Assembly: GCA_003169675.1 (NCBI GenBank)
Contig: PNAT01000117.1
Span: forward strand, 1-34,105
Length of the DNA: 34,105 nucleotides
DNA from: Acidimicrobiaceae bacterium
GTDB taxonomy: Bacteria > Actinomycetota > Acidimicrobiia > Acidimicrobiales > RAAP-2
Direction: 5' to 3'
A model generated the notes under the pieces. The model had not been told where the DNA came from. It saw nothing but the letters and a program-made list of their open reading frames with translations, and did no database searches. A program made the translations under genes and the position numbers. Positions 8,273 through 16,727 of the stretch are shown in pieces (within the stretch, counting starts at the first letter, position 1; each line of letters starts with the position of its first letter).

Positions 8273-8758
8273 TCAGGCCTCGGCGATCCGGCGCAGCGTG
8301 TTGCGATCGGTATGGATGAGGGGCTCCGGTAGCTTGGCGTGCTCAATGACGGAGGTCTCCTGATAGGCGAAGACGCCGTCCCCGCTCAGGTCGACGGACA
8401 CCTCGTAACGGATGGTGCGGGCCTGGGTGGCCAGGGATTTGTTGGAGAGGATGCCGTAAGTCTCCGACCCCACCGCAGCATGCAGGGTGAAGGCGGTGGA
8501 GTCCCACAGCCAATAGCCGACCTCGGTGTGGAAGGGGTTCTCCTCCGTGCCGCGCCAGGCCGCCATGCGGTAGTCGAGCCCATAGAGGATCTGGCTCCCG
8601 TTGTCCACCGGGCCGAATGGCTTGAACTCGGAGTGCTCCCGATACGGCGTGAGGCCGACCTTGCTCTCCTCATTGGCGTAGGCCACGTCCTCGCCTTGAT
8701 CGCCCTCCCACACTCCGGCCAGGCGGGCAAGTGGCCCCCATTCAGGTCCTACGATCAT
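8273..8758 (-). CDS. Nitrobindin-like heme-binding beta-barrel (THAP4-like, FABP superfamily)
   Basis: 161 residues from the ATG at 8758. The N-terminal 'LARLAGVWEGDQGED' matches the G-x-W-x-G motif that opens nitrobindin/DUF1794 barrels. It is followed by alternating beta-strand-like segments such as 'SQILYGLDYRMAAW', 'HTEVGYWLWDS' and 'TIRYEVSVDLSGDG'. The C-terminal 'HTDRNTLRRI' is typical of actinobacterial members. These proteins are about 160-200 residues, and some bind ferric heme and act on nitric oxide or peroxynitrite. Whether this one keeps the heme-ligating His cannot be settled without alignment. It lies between pstB and the acyl-CoA dehydrogenase on the same strand. The 82 bases separating it from pstB hold no further gene. 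Confidence 0.7.
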   Translation of the reverse strand: MIVGPEWGPLARLAGVWEGDQGEDVAYANEESKVGLTPYREHSEFKPFGPVDNGSQILYGLDYRMAAWRGTEENPFHTEVGYWLWDSTAFTLHAAVGSETYGILSNKSLATQARTIRYEVSVDLSGDGVFAYQETSVIEHAKLPEPLIHTDRNTLRRIAEA

Positions 8759-8840
8759 CGCTGATCCTTCCCGATGGATGGATCAAACCACAGATCCCAC
8801 TTCTCGGTCCGGGTACCGTCGGGGCCCGCGTCCCGGTAGA

Positions 8841-9695
8841 TCAGCCGAAGCGGCCGTTGATGTAGTCCAGGGTCCGCTCGTCGCTCGGATCCTCGAAGAG
8901 CTTGGTGGTAGGGGCGGCCTCAATGAGCTGGCCGGCCCGGTCGTCGCCCATGAGGAGGAAGGCACAGTAGTCCGACACGCGCACCGCCTGTTGCATGTTG
9001 TGGGTCACGATGATGATGCTGACCCGGGTCTTGAGCTCGGTGACGAGCTCCTCAATGCGCTTCGTCGCCTGGGGGTCGAGCGATGATGTGGGCTCGTCCA
9101 TCAGGAGGACCCGGGGCTCGACGGCCAGTGACCGGGCGATACAGAGCCGCTGTTGCTCACCACCCGAGAGCATGCTGGCATGAGCTTTGAGGCGGTGCTT
9201 GACGCTGTCCCAGAGTACGGCCGCAGTGAGGGCCGACTCGGCAGCCTCGTCGAGGAGCGCCTTGCGTCGTGCCCCGTTGAACCTCAGTCCCGAGACGACA
9301 TTGTCGTAAATGCTCATGGTGGGGAAAGGATTGGGCCGCTGGAAGACCATTCCCACTTGCGAGCGGAGCAACGTCGGGCTGATCGAACCGCCGTAGACGT
9401 CAATGTCGCCCAGCATGACCTGGCCGGACACCTGGGCTGTGCGAGTCAGGTCGTGCAAACGGTTGAGGGTGCGCAGCAGCGTGGTCTTGCCTGAGCCCGA
9501 TGGACCGATGAGTGCGGTGACCTGATGCTCGGGAACATCCAGCGTCACGCCGCGCACGGCGGTTCGCCCCGCGAAGGCAACGCCCACGTCGCGGAGGCGC
9601 ATGACCGGATTGCCCGGGGGTGGCGGGGTGAGAGCCTTTTCGGTTGCCATTCCGAGCTGCCTCTCTGTCAATGGTTCAGTCATGGGCTTGGTCAT
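8841..9695 (-). CDS. pstB: Phosphate ABC transporter ATP-binding protein PstB
   Basis: 284 residues. The ATG at 9695 overlaps the pstA stop (ATGA) and has GGAAGG upstream; downstream ATGs at 9683 and 9650 are possible but less well placed. Walker A GPSGSGKT is at 64-71. The PstB-specific Q-loop FQRPNPFP is at 118-125, signature LSGGEQQRL at 176-184, Walker B VLLMDEP with Asp200/Glu201, the D-loop SSLDP, and the switch His232 in VTHNM. FQ(R/K)PNPFP is diagnostic for phosphate importers. The N-terminus carries about 25 extra Pro/Thr-rich residues compared with typical PstB. It is the ATPase of the high-affinity phosphate uptake complex at the inner face of the membrane. Confidence 0.97.
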   Translation of the reverse strand: MTKPMTEPLTERQLGMATEKALTPPPPGNPVMRLRDVGVAFAGRTAVRGVTLDVPEHQVTALIGPSGSGKTTLLRTLNRLHDLTRTAQVSGQVMLGDIDVYGGSISPTLLRSQVGMVFQRPNPFPTMSIYDNVVSGLRFNGARRKALLDEAAESALTAAVLWDSVKHRLKAHASMLSGGEQQRLCIARSLAVEPRVLLMDEPTSSLDPQATKRIEELVTELKTRVSIIIVTHNMQQAVRVSDYCAFLLMGDDRAGQLIEAAPTTKLFEDPSDERTLDYINGRFG

Positions 9696-10597
9696 CACCG
9701 CACCCTTCCGAGCCGCGCCGCGAACAACCGGCTCCCGACACTGAGAACGAGCACGACCGCGATCAGGAAGAGGGCCGTGCCCCATGCTGTCATCTGGAGG
9801 TCAGGATAGGCCTGAATACCGTCCTGGAAGACGACGAGCGGGAGCGCCGCCATCGGTTGGGTCGGGTTTGACGCGAAGTACTGGCTCCCGATGGCGGTGA
9901 AGAGCAGCGGAGCGGTCTCGCCCACTCCACGGGCGACGGCGAGCAGGACACCGGTGATCAGCCCCGGGAGCGCGGTGGGCAGGATGACCCGGCGCGCCAC
10001 GGTGCTCCGCCGGGCCCCCAGGGAGAGGCCGGCTTCGGTCAGCGTGCTCGGTACCGAGCGGATCGCTGTCTCGCTGGCCCGGATGATGATCGGCAGCATG
10101 AGCACCCCGATGGCGAAGCTCCCGGCGGCGGCCGAGAAGTGGCCCAGGCCCCGTACCAGCGCGATGTAGGCGAAGATGCCGATGATGATGGAGGGCACGC
10201 CGGAGAGGACGTCGGCGGCGAAGCGAATCACCCCGGCCACTCGGCCCTCGGACTCGGCCAGATAGAGACCGGCGACGATCCCGAAGGGGACGGCCACGGC
10301 GGCGGCGAGCCCGTCAATGATGAGAGAGCCCACGATGGCGTTCCAGATGCCGCCTCCGGGAATGCCCGCCGGAGTCGGAAGATGGGCAAAGAAGGCGGCC
10401 GACCACGCCCGGATTCCCCGTTGGACGGTGTAGGCCAGCACCGAGACGAGCGGGACCAGCGCCACGGCGAGAAAGACCCCACAGATCGACATGGCCACAC
10501 CGGAGTAGATCTTGCGTCGATTCTCGGACCCCGCGGCGAGCCTCTGGATCTCCTCACGGCGGGCCAGGTTTGGGTCGGGAGCTGGCAGCGTGGTCAT
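9695..10597 (-). CDS. pstA: Phosphate ABC transporter permease PstA
   Basis: 300 residues from the ATG at 10597, which overlaps the pstC stop (ATGA). The frame is open much further upstream, but that part is antisense-frame shadow of pstC. About six hydrophobic segments are seen, starting with YSGVAMSICGVFLAVALVPL. The conserved permease regions are 'GIWNAIVGSLIIDGLAAAVAVPFGIVAG', 'VLSGVPSIIIGIFAY' and the EAA-like loop 'EAGLSLGARRSTVARRVILPTALPG'. The segment 'GVGETAPLLFTA' is a strong PstA hallmark. It forms the transmembrane channel with PstC. Confidence 0.96.
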   Translation of the reverse strand: MTTLPAPDPNLARREEIQRLAAGSENRRKIYSGVAMSICGVFLAVALVPLVSVLAYTVQRGIRAWSAAFFAHLPTPAGIPGGGIWNAIVGSLIIDGLAAAVAVPFGIVAGLYLAESEGRVAGVIRFAADVLSGVPSIIIGIFAYIALVRGLGHFSAAAGSFAIGVLMLPIIIRASETAIRSVPSTLTEAGLSLGARRSTVARRVILPTALPGLITGVLLAVARGVGETAPLLFTAIGSQYFASNPTQPMAALPLVVFQDGIQAYPDLQMTAWGTALFLIAVVLVLSVGSRLFAARLGRVR

Positions 10598-11601
10598 GCC
10601 AGTGCCACCGATGACGCGCTCCTGCGGCCGACCGATCGCACCAGCAGGCGTGCCGTGGCGTTGACCAGTACCGCCACGGCGAGGAGGACGACGCCCAGGG
10701 CGATCAGTGACGAGAGATGAAACGGTTCCGTGGCTTCGGTGAATTGGTTGGCGATCACAGATGACAGGGTGGCCGCCGGGGAGAACAAAGAATGGGCGAT
10801 GGCGGTCGAGTTGCCGATGACCATGGTGACGGCGATCGTCTCGCCCAGTGCCCGCCCGGTGGACAGCGTGACCGCGCCGAGCAGCCCGACCCGCGCGCTC
10901 GGCAGCACGACCCGCCAGAGCACCTGCCAGCGGGTGGCCCCCAAGGCGTAGGCGCCCTCGACCTCTTCTTTGGGTACCGACGCGATCACATCGCGGGAGA
11001 TGGCCACCATGGTCGGCAGGACCATGACGAAGAGCACAAGTCCGGCCAGCAGAAGGCCGATACCCAGTTGGGGCCCGCTGAAGGGCCCGGTTCCCCCGGT
11101 GGTCCTGGCCAGGTCCGGTTCGATGATGCTGCGGACCCACGGGGCCACCACCAGCAGGGCCCAGAGCCCATAGACCACGCTGGGCACGGCGGCCAGCAAT
11201 TCGATGGCGGTAGAGAGGGGGGCCCGCAGCTTCGGGTGCACGGCGTGAACCAGGACGAGCGCCGTGCCCAGCCCGACCGGGATGGCCAGCACCATGGCGA
11301 TGGCCGTTGTCTCCAGGGTGCCGATGACGAAAGGAAGGGCGCCGTACTTGACGTGGACCGGGTCCCAATTGGTCCCGGTGAGGAACCCGAGGCCGAAGTG
11401 CACGAAGGCCGGGCGGGCCTGGACGACCAGGGTCACCACCAGAGCGACGATCAACAGGCAGAACAGCGCGGCGGCGGCGGCCAGAATGGTCCGGTAGAGG
11501 CCGTCCGGCATCACGGGGAGGTGGAGGCGCTTCCCGGTGATGCCGTCTGGTCCTTGATCTTCCTTCAGGGGATCTCGCTCGAGCACGGCACGCTGAGCCA
11601 C
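10594..11601 (-). CDS. pstC: Phosphate ABC transporter permease PstC
   Basis: 335 residues from a GTG at 11601, 12 bases after the pstS stop. A soluble N-terminal stretch of about 35 residues precedes the first transmembrane segment, LAAAAALFCLLIVALVVTL. PstC hallmarks follow: 'GLGFLTGTNWDP', 'YGALPFVIGTLETTAIAMVLAIPVGLG', 'LLAAVPSVVYGLWAL' and the coupling loop 'EGAYALGATRWQVLWRVVLPSARVG'. 'STGRALGETIAVTMVIGN' comes near the end. It overlaps pstA by 4 bases, so the two permeases are probably translationally coupled. Confidence 0.96.
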   Translation of the reverse strand: MAQRAVLERDPLKEDQGPDGITGKRLHLPVMPDGLYRTILAAAAALFCLLIVALVVTLVVQARPAFVHFGLGFLTGTNWDPVHVKYGALPFVIGTLETTAIAMVLAIPVGLGTALVLVHAVHPKLRAPLSTAIELLAAVPSVVYGLWALLVVAPWVRSIIEPDLARTTGGTGPFSGPQLGIGLLLAGLVLFVMVLPTMVAISRDVIASVPKEEVEGAYALGATRWQVLWRVVLPSARVGLLGAVTLSTGRALGETIAVTMVIGNSTAIAHSLFSPAATLSSVIANQFTEATEPFHLSSLIALGVVLLAVAVLVNATARLLVRSVGRRSASSVALA

Positions 11602-11613
11602 CGTGTCGCCGGC

Positions 11614-12771
11614 CTACTTGGTCAAGAGGATGGTCTTGCCGTCAGGACCGGTGACCTGGAGCAGGGTGCTGCGGGCCAAAGCCTGAATGTTGGCCGGCAG
11701 TGGCACGTAGTCGAGTGAGGATGCGACGGACTGGCCAGGAGCGTGGGAGGTCCAGTCGATGATCTTCACCAGCGCGGTGCCGGTGGTCAGGTTCTTCTGC
11801 AGCTGGTAGATCAGCGCCCAGCTGTAGCCCGAGATCGGGTAGCTGTTGGCTCCGGCCTGGTTGACGATGGAGAAGTTCACGGTGGTGACATCGGGCTTCT
11901 GCGCCGCGTCGGAGGCCACGCTGGCCTTGGATGGCAGCACGAACTTGCCGGCCGGGTTCCCGATGGCCGCGTAGGTGAATTTGTTCTGCAGCGCGTACGC
12001 CAATTCGACGTAGCCGATGGAGTACGGGGTCTGCTGAATCAGTCCGGCCACACCCTCGTTGCCCTGTCCGGCCACGCCACCCGGCCAGCTGACCGACTTG
12101 CCCGTTCCCGGTCCCTTGGACCATGCCGAAGAGACCGTGCTCAGGTAGTTGGTGAAGATATAGGTCGTTCCGCTACCGTCCGCACGGTGTACCGGGACGA
12201 TGGGCTTGGCGGGTAGCTTGACCTTGGGGTTGAGCTTCTTGATCTTCGGGTCGTTCCAGTTCTTGATGGTGCCCGAGAAGATGGCGGTGAGGACCGCCGG
12301 CGACAGCTTGAGCCCGCCCTTCACGCCCGGCAGGTTGTAGGAGATCGACACGCCTCCGAGGGCGACCGGCACCTGGAGGACCTGGCCACCCTTGGCCAGT
12401 GAGATGTCGGCGGGCGACATCGGCACGTCGGTCGCACCGAAGTTGACCGTGGTGGCCTGGAACTGGGCGATGCCGCCCCCACTCCCGATGGATGCGTAGT
12501 TGACCTTCACTCCGCTGTTCTGCTGGTTGTAGACGTAGAAGGCCTTGGTGAACAGGGGCTGGTCGAAGGTGGAACCGGCGCCGGTCAGCGTGCCGGCCGG
12601 GGCCTTGGCGTCAGCCGCCACGTAGGGGTCGACGGGTGCACCGGACTTCTTGGCGGCCAGTGCGGGCGACGCGAAGGAGACGGATGCCAGAGCCATCGCC
12701 ACAGAGGCAATGCCGACGAGGCGTATGGTTCGCCGGCTCGCCCGGGATCCCGGGATGGTGGACCTTCTCAC
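11614..12771 (-). CDS. pstS: Phosphate-binding protein PstS, exported
   Basis: 385 residues from a GTG at 12771, with GGAGG (complement of 12781-12785) 9 bases upstream. The N-terminus is a signal peptide: an Arg-rich n-region with RR at 13-14, hydrophobic core IASVAMALASVSFA, and an ALA-A cleavage site near 39-40. There is no lipobox Cys, so unlike many actinobacterial PstS it does not look like a lipoprotein. Phosphate-site motifs are TGAGSTF, 'IGSGGGIAQF', 'FGATDVPM' and 'RADGSGTT'. It is the first gene of pstSCAB and carries a PHO-box-like regulatory region upstream. It delivers periplasmic or wall-zone phosphate to PstCA. Confidence 0.96.
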   Translation of the reverse strand: MRRSTIPGSRASRRTIRLVGIASVAMALASVSFASPALAAKKSGAPVDPYVAADAKAPAGTLTGAGSTFDQPLFTKAFYVYNQQNSGVKVNYASIGSGGGIAQFQATTVNFGATDVPMSPADISLAKGGQVLQVPVALGGVSISYNLPGVKGGLKLSPAVLTAIFSGTIKNWNDPKIKKLNPKVKLPAKPIVPVHRADGSGTTYIFTNYLSTVSSAWSKGPGTGKSVSWPGGVAGQGNEGVAGLIQQTPYSIGYVELAYALQNKFTYAAIGNPAGKFVLPSKASVASDAAQKPDVTTVNFSIVNQAGANSYPISGYSWALIYQLQKNLTTGTALVKIIDWTSHAPGQSVASSLDYVPLPANIQALARSTLLQVTGPDGKTILLTK

Positions 12772-12892
12772 TTGTACCTACCTCCAGTGGTTTTCACGTG
12801 TCCGAGCACAGCTGCCCGGTCATCTTTTCGAAACGGGAACGGAACCTGCCTGCAACTCTTGGGACGTCAACTCCCGAGTGGACCGTACTGAG

Positions 12893-12936
12893 GTCAAGTG
12901 AACTCCGGGCGACCGCAGGGATACCTGCAGGTGAAT
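12893..12936 (-). promoter_or_regulatory. Putative PHO box: four contiguous 11-base direct-repeat units
   Basis: Read on the minus strand toward pstS, the four adjacent units are ATTCACCTGCA, GGTATCCCTGC, GGTCGCCCGGA and GTTCACTTGAC. Units 1 and 4 match the Streptomyces PhoP direct-repeat consensus (G-G/T-T-C-A-Y-Y-Y-R-G/C-G) well. The two central units are degenerate but keep the 11-base register and the pyrimidine run. The box ends 121 bases before the pstS GTG and lies just after the stop of the DUF4328 gene. This fits phosphate-starvation activation of pstSCAB by a PhoP/PhoB-type regulator, which is not in the window. Exact -10 and -35 elements could not be assigned. Confidence 0.6.
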
Positions 12937-12953
12937 CTTTGACAGAGGGCCGT

Positions 12954-13802
12954 TTACCCTATTGCGGAGGATGACTGTTCAACCGAGGTCGGTGCGGCGC
13001 GGTGCGCGGTGGCGATGGAGGTCACCACTCGAGGAGCCGTGGCCAGGAGCAAGAGACAGAAGAGGGCAGCCGGGATGGCGACGCCCAGCCCGGCACCACT
13101 GGAGAAGAAGGAGAGGATCTCCGCCAACACGCTGAGTGACCAGGCGCCCATGAGGGCGAGCCACCACTGCAGCACCAGCGGGCGTCCGGTGTCGTCGGGA
13201 GGCAGGCAGTCGCGGATGGCCTGGTAGGGCATCCAGAGGTTGACAATGGGGACGAACCATGACCCGACCCCCCAGGCCGGCGAGTGGGTCGCCGAGAGCC
13301 CCAAGGCCCGGGCGGCAGACGCCGCCCGGTGCTGCCAGATGCAGGCCACCACCACCGCCGCCAGCGTGAGGACCAGGACGAGCAAGGTGGCCGAGCCGAG
13401 GTTGGAATGGGTGGTGACCGGGGGTGCAGCCGTCCCGTTGCGGGCCGCGTCGTAGGCCTGGCGGAGCTGGCGACCGGTCATCAGGAGTTGCGCCGAGTTG
13501 ACCCGTTGGGAGATGAGGTTGACCGCGTAGTACAAGGCCGGCACGGCAATGGCCACCCGTGCGATGGGCACAATGTGCAGCTCATTGGTGACCAGTGCGT
13601 CCGTGTTGTAGGTCGCCAGACCTTGCGACGCCACGGCCCACGGTGGTGGTGCGGTGGCCCACGGCGACGGCGCAGCTTGCTGGGGCAGGATGGTCGCCTC
13701 GTTCCAGGCATAGCCGTCCCACCAACGCTGGCCCGGGCCGCCGGCTGGGTCGGGGTACCACCCTGGTGGCGCGCCGGGATACCCGGTCTGCTCGTTGCTC
13801 AC
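12954..13802 (-). CDS. DUF2510 + DUF4328 membrane protein
   Basis: 282 residues from a GTG at 13802. The N-terminal DUF2510 motif is 'PPGWYPDPAG' then 'RWWDGYAWNE' (12-35), followed by a Pro/Ala/Trp-rich linker. The remainder matches the DUF4328 pattern: hydrophobic helices around 'VARVAIAVPALYYAVNLIS'-like and 'LLVLVLTLAAVVVACIWQHRA' segments. The characteristic 'GVGSWFVPIVNLWMPYQAIRDC' is in the middle, and two more helices follow. Probably four to five membrane spans. The function of the family is unknown. It is transcribed toward pstS but the PHO box intervenes, so it is probably a separate unit. It is divergent from the epimerase-like gene, with 81 bases between. Confidence 0.85.
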   Translation of the reverse strand: MSNEQTGYPGAPPGWYPDPAGGPGQRWWDGYAWNEATILPQQAAPSPWATAPPPWAVASQGLATYNTDALVTNELHIVPIARVAIAVPALYYAVNLISQRVNSAQLLMTGRQLRQAYDAARNGTAAPPVTTHSNLGSATLLVLVLTLAAVVVACIWQHRAASAARALGLSATHSPAWGVGSWFVPIVNLWMPYQAIRDCLPPDDTGRPLVLQWWLALMGAWSLSVLAEILSFFSSGAGLGVAIPAALFCLLLLATAPRVVTSIATAHRAAPTSVEQSSSAIG

Positions 13803-13883
13803 CGTGACATCCTGCCAAATGCGTCGGGCCGTGGTGGCGCGTCATTTCATGTGGCCGTTCGTTGCTGCGTATCCTCGGCTCTC

Positions 13884-14822
13884 ATGAGGATCTTCATCGC
13901 GGGAGGTACCGGGGCGGTTGGGCGGCCCCTCGTGAACCAACTTGTGGCAGCCGGGCACGACGTCACGGTGCTGAGCCGGTCAGAACAGAGGGTGGCCGAC
14001 CTTGGGGTTCCCGGAGTGAAAGCTGCCGTCGGAGACGCGCTGAATCCTGCCGGCCTCTCCGCCGCGGTCCAGGCGGCACAACCCGAGGTGGTGATCAACC
14101 AGTTGACCAACCTGGCCCAGTCGGCCAGCCCGGTGGCGCTCAAGCGGGGCTTCGCCCAGACCAGCCGCCTCCGCACCGAGTCTTCGGCCACCCTGGTGCA
14201 GGCGGCCCGGGATGCGGGCGCACGGCGTGTCATCGCCCAGAGCATCGCCTTCATCTACCGGCCGGGTCCGGGAACGCGCACCGAGTCCGACCCATTGTGG
14301 ACTGACGCCGGCGGCCAGGTCGGCCGGATCTCCGGACCGATCGCTGCCCTCGAGGCCGCCACGCTCGGGGAAGGGGACCTCGAGGGTGTGGTGCTCCGCT
14401 ACGGAGCCTTCTACGGTCCCGGGACCTACTATGCCGCCGACGGCGCCTTCGCCGGCCTGATCAAGAAGCGCAGGCTTCCCATCGCCGGTGCAGGTGGGGG
14501 CCTCTTCGGTTTTGTGCACATTGACGACGCCGCCCGGGCCACCGTGGCCGCGCTCGAATCGGGGTCCGGGGTCTTCAACGTGGTCGACGATGTCCCGGGA
14601 CCCTCGTCAGAATGGATCCCCTTCATGGCCACGCTCCTGGGGGCCAAGCCACCGCGGAAGGTGCCCGAAGTGTTGGTGCGTACCAGCGCCGGGGCCTACA
14701 CGGCGTACCTGATGTGCGGACAACCGGCGGTCTCCAACCAACGGGCGCGCACCGAACTGGGGTGGGAACCCGAATTCCCCGACTGGCACCGGGGAATGGA
14801 GGCCACGCTCCGCTCGGCCTGA
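13884..14822 (+). CDS. NAD-dependent epimerase/dehydratase-like (extended/atypical SDR)
   Basis: 312 residues from the ATG at 13884, beginning MRIFIAGGTGAVGRPLV. The Rossmann loop GGTGAVG at 7-13 is the extended/atypical SDR pattern. 'VVGDALNPAGL'-like and 'VINQLTNLAQ' segments follow, and the active-site region reads 'VIAQSIAFIYRPG' with no canonical YxxxK. 'FGFVHIDDAARATVAALE' and the closing 'ELGWEPEFPDWHRGM' are typical of NAD(P)-binding epimerase-like proteins in actinobacteria. The missing YxxxK suggests an NAD(P)-binding protein with altered or no dehydrogenase chemistry. Stand-alone gene, convergent with the LLM gene that follows. Confidence 0.85.
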   Translation: MRIFIAGGTGAVGRPLVNQLVAAGHDVTVLSRSEQRVADLGVPGVKAAVGDALNPAGLSAAVQAAQPEVVINQLTNLAQSASPVALKRGFAQTSRLRTESSATLVQAARDAGARRVIAQSIAFIYRPGPGTRTESDPLWTDAGGQVGRISGPIAALEAATLGEGDLEGVVLRYGAFYGPGTYYAADGAFAGLIKKRRLPIAGAGGGLFGFVHIDDAARATVAALESGSGVFNVVDDVPGPSSEWIPFMATLLGAKPPRKVPEVLVRTSAGAYTAYLMCGQPAVSNQRARTELGWEPEFPDWHRGMEATLRSA

Positions 14823-14868
14823 CCACGAGCCGGGTCAGCCGGACCTCACGCCCCACCCCGGCCTTTCG

Positions 14869-15729
14869 CTACAACAGCGCCTCGGCCACCGCCACCAGCG
14901 CCGCGATGTGGTCGTCGACCCCGGCGCACCCGGCGGCCATGGTGTTGACCGAGAGATGGCTGGCCCCGGCCTCGCGCCAGCGCCCCGCGTGCAGGGCGAT
15001 GCGGTCCAAGTCGCCGCCGGCGTACTCGACCCGCCCCTCGAACCCGATGGCGGACGGGTCCCTCCCCACCTCTCGCGCCCCCTCGGCAATCGTCTCGAGG
15101 GCCTCGCTCAACCCGCCCCCCGGACGCACCTGGGGGAACCAGCCGTCGGCGATGCGCCCCACCCGGCGTAGGGCGCCCGGGGCCCAGGCGCCGATCCAGA
15201 TGGGGATGGGACGTTGCACCGGTGGCGGGGCCAGGCCGGCCGCGGTTATGCGGTGGAACCGGCCGTCGACAGTGACGCTTTCCTGCGTCCAGAGCTGGCG
15301 CAGCACGCCGACCTGCTCCTCCAGGATGGCCGCCCGGTCGCCGAAGCTCATGCCCAGCGCCTCGTACTCGACCTTGTTCCACCCGATGCCCAGCCCGAGG
15401 CGCAGTCGCCCATCGCAGACTATGTCCACCTCGGCGGCCTGCTTGGCCAGCAGCGCGGTCTGGCGCTGCGGCCCGATGAGGATGGAGGTGGCGAAGCCCA
15501 GGTTGGTGAAGCCGGACAAGTAGGCGAACATCACCAGCGGCTCGTGGAAGGTGTCGGTGATGCCATAGGGCCCACCCAGGTCTGCGTGCACCGCCGTGTC
15601 GGCGCCCAGCACGTGGTCGTAGGCGGCCAGGTGGGTGTAGCCCAGGTCGCTGGCGGCTTGTCCGTATTCGCGCAGTACCGCCCGGTCGCCGCCCAGCTCG
15701 GTCTGCGGGAACACGACTCCGATATCCAT
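14869..15729 (-). CDS. LLM-class (luciferase-like) F420-dependent oxidoreductase
   Basis: 286 residues from the ATG at 15729; a longer frame upstream overlaps the divergent gene and is rejected. The N-terminus 'MDIGVVFPQTELGGD' and then 'LGYTHLAAYDHVLG' are typical of the F420-type luciferase-like TIM barrel. 'VDIVCDGRLRLGLGIGWNKVEYEALGM' is the conserved core, followed by 'EEQVGVLRQLW' and 'PIPIWIGAWAPGALRRVGRIADGWFP'. F420 rather than FMN use is inferred from the actinobacterial subfamily features, not proven. Divergent from a second LLM gene, with 52 bases between starts, so the two may share a control region. Confidence 0.9.
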   Translation of the reverse strand: MDIGVVFPQTELGGDRAVLREYGQAASDLGYTHLAAYDHVLGADTAVHADLGGPYGITDTFHEPLVMFAYLSGFTNLGFATSILIGPQRQTALLAKQAAEVDIVCDGRLRLGLGIGWNKVEYEALGMSFGDRAAILEEQVGVLRQLWTQESVTVDGRFHRITAAGLAPPPVQRPIPIWIGAWAPGALRRVGRIADGWFPQVRPGGGLSEALETIAEGAREVGRDPSAIGFEGRVEYAGGDLDRIALHAGRWREAGASHLSVNTMAAGCAGVDDHIAALVAVAEALL

Positions 15730-15781
15730 GGCCGCAGTCTGCCCGACCCACCGGCGGGACGGTCCGTATAGCTTGGGTGCG

Positions 15782-16711
15782 ATGTTGGTACGGATCTTCG
15801 TGGAGCCCCAGCAGGGGGCCACCTACCAGCAGCTTCTCTCGGTGGCGCAACAGGTCGAGGCGGGCGGCTTCGACGCCCTTTTCCGCTCCGACCACTACCT
15901 GACCATGGGCGGCGACGGCCTCCCCGGACCCACCGACGCCTGGGTCACCCTGGGCGCGCTGGCCCGTGAGACCACCCGCATCCGCTTGGGCACCCTGGTG
16001 ACCTCGGCCACCTTCCGGCTGCCGGGGATACTGGCCATCTCCGTGGCGCAGGTCGACGCCATGAGCGGCGGCCGGGTGGAGCTCGGCCTCGGAGCCGGTT
16101 GGTACGACGGCGAGCATTCGGCTTACGGGATCCCGTTCCCAACTCTCGGCCAACGTTTCGAGCGCCTGGAAGAGCAGTTCCAGATCCTGACCGGCCTGTG
16201 GGGCACGCCCGTGGGGCAGACGTTCACCTTCGAGGGCCGGCACTACCAACTCCACGACAGCCCGGCCCTCCCCAAACCGGTGCAGCAGCCGCACCCCCCA
16301 CTCATCGTCGGGGGCGGAGGTCCCAAGAGGACGCCCCGGCTGGCCGCCACCTACGCCGATGAGTTCAATCTGCCGTTCTCCTCGCTGGCCGACACGGAGG
16401 CCCAGTTCGCCCGGGTGCGCGCCGCCTGCGAATCCCAGGGCCGCGATCCGCAGACCCTCGAACTCTCGGCGGCCCAGGTCGTCTGCTGCGGCGCTGACGA
16501 GTCCGAAGTGCAACGCAGGGCGGCCGCCATCGGGCGCCAACCCGACGAACTGCGGGCCCACGGCGCCGCGGGCACGCCGGACGAGGTGGTGGCGCGAATT
16601 CACGCCTTCGCCGCCATCGGCGCCGGCACCATCTACCTCCAGGTGCTCGACTTGGGCGACCTGGACCACCTCCGCCTGCTCAGTGAAGACGTGTTGCCGC
16701 ATCTCACCTAG
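15782..16711 (+). CDS. LLM-class (luciferase-like) F420-dependent oxidoreductase
   Basis: 309 residues from the ATG at 15782 (MLVRIFVEPQQGATYQQLL). Motifs: 'GGFDALFRSDHYLTMGG', 'TTRIRLGTLVTSATFRLPG', the core 'VDAMSGGRVELGLGAGWYDGEH', 'RFERLEEQFQIL' and 'PPLIVGGGGPKRTPRLAATYADEFN'. The 'TSATFR-PG' segment is typical of the TIGR03560-like F420 group. It is only moderately similar to its divergent neighbour, so the pair is not a recent duplication. The aldehyde dehydrogenase gene starts 16 bases downstream, suggesting co-transcription. Confidence 0.9.
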   Translation: MLVRIFVEPQQGATYQQLLSVAQQVEAGGFDALFRSDHYLTMGGDGLPGPTDAWVTLGALARETTRIRLGTLVTSATFRLPGILAISVAQVDAMSGGRVELGLGAGWYDGEHSAYGIPFPTLGQRFERLEEQFQILTGLWGTPVGQTFTFEGRHYQLHDSPALPKPVQQPHPPLIVGGGGPKRTPRLAATYADEFNLPFSSLADTEAQFARVRAACESQGRDPQTLELSAAQVVCCGADESEVQRRAAAIGRQPDELRAHGAAGTPDEVVARIHAFAAIGAGTIYLQVLDLGDLDHLRLLSEDVLPHLT

Positions 16712-16727
16712 GAAGGGAAGCCTCACC

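Noticed and set aside
8759-8840. Inverted repeat TGATCC/GGATCA between pstB and the nitrobindin-like gene as terminator
   Set aside because: Six-base stem with a 12-base loop and no T-run; too weak to call, and the pst transcript would read it in an unfavourable context.
9695-11368. pstA as part of a 557-residue fusion
   Set aside because: The extra N-terminal part is an out-of-frame reading of pstC; the ATG at 10597 with ATGA overlap is the natural start.
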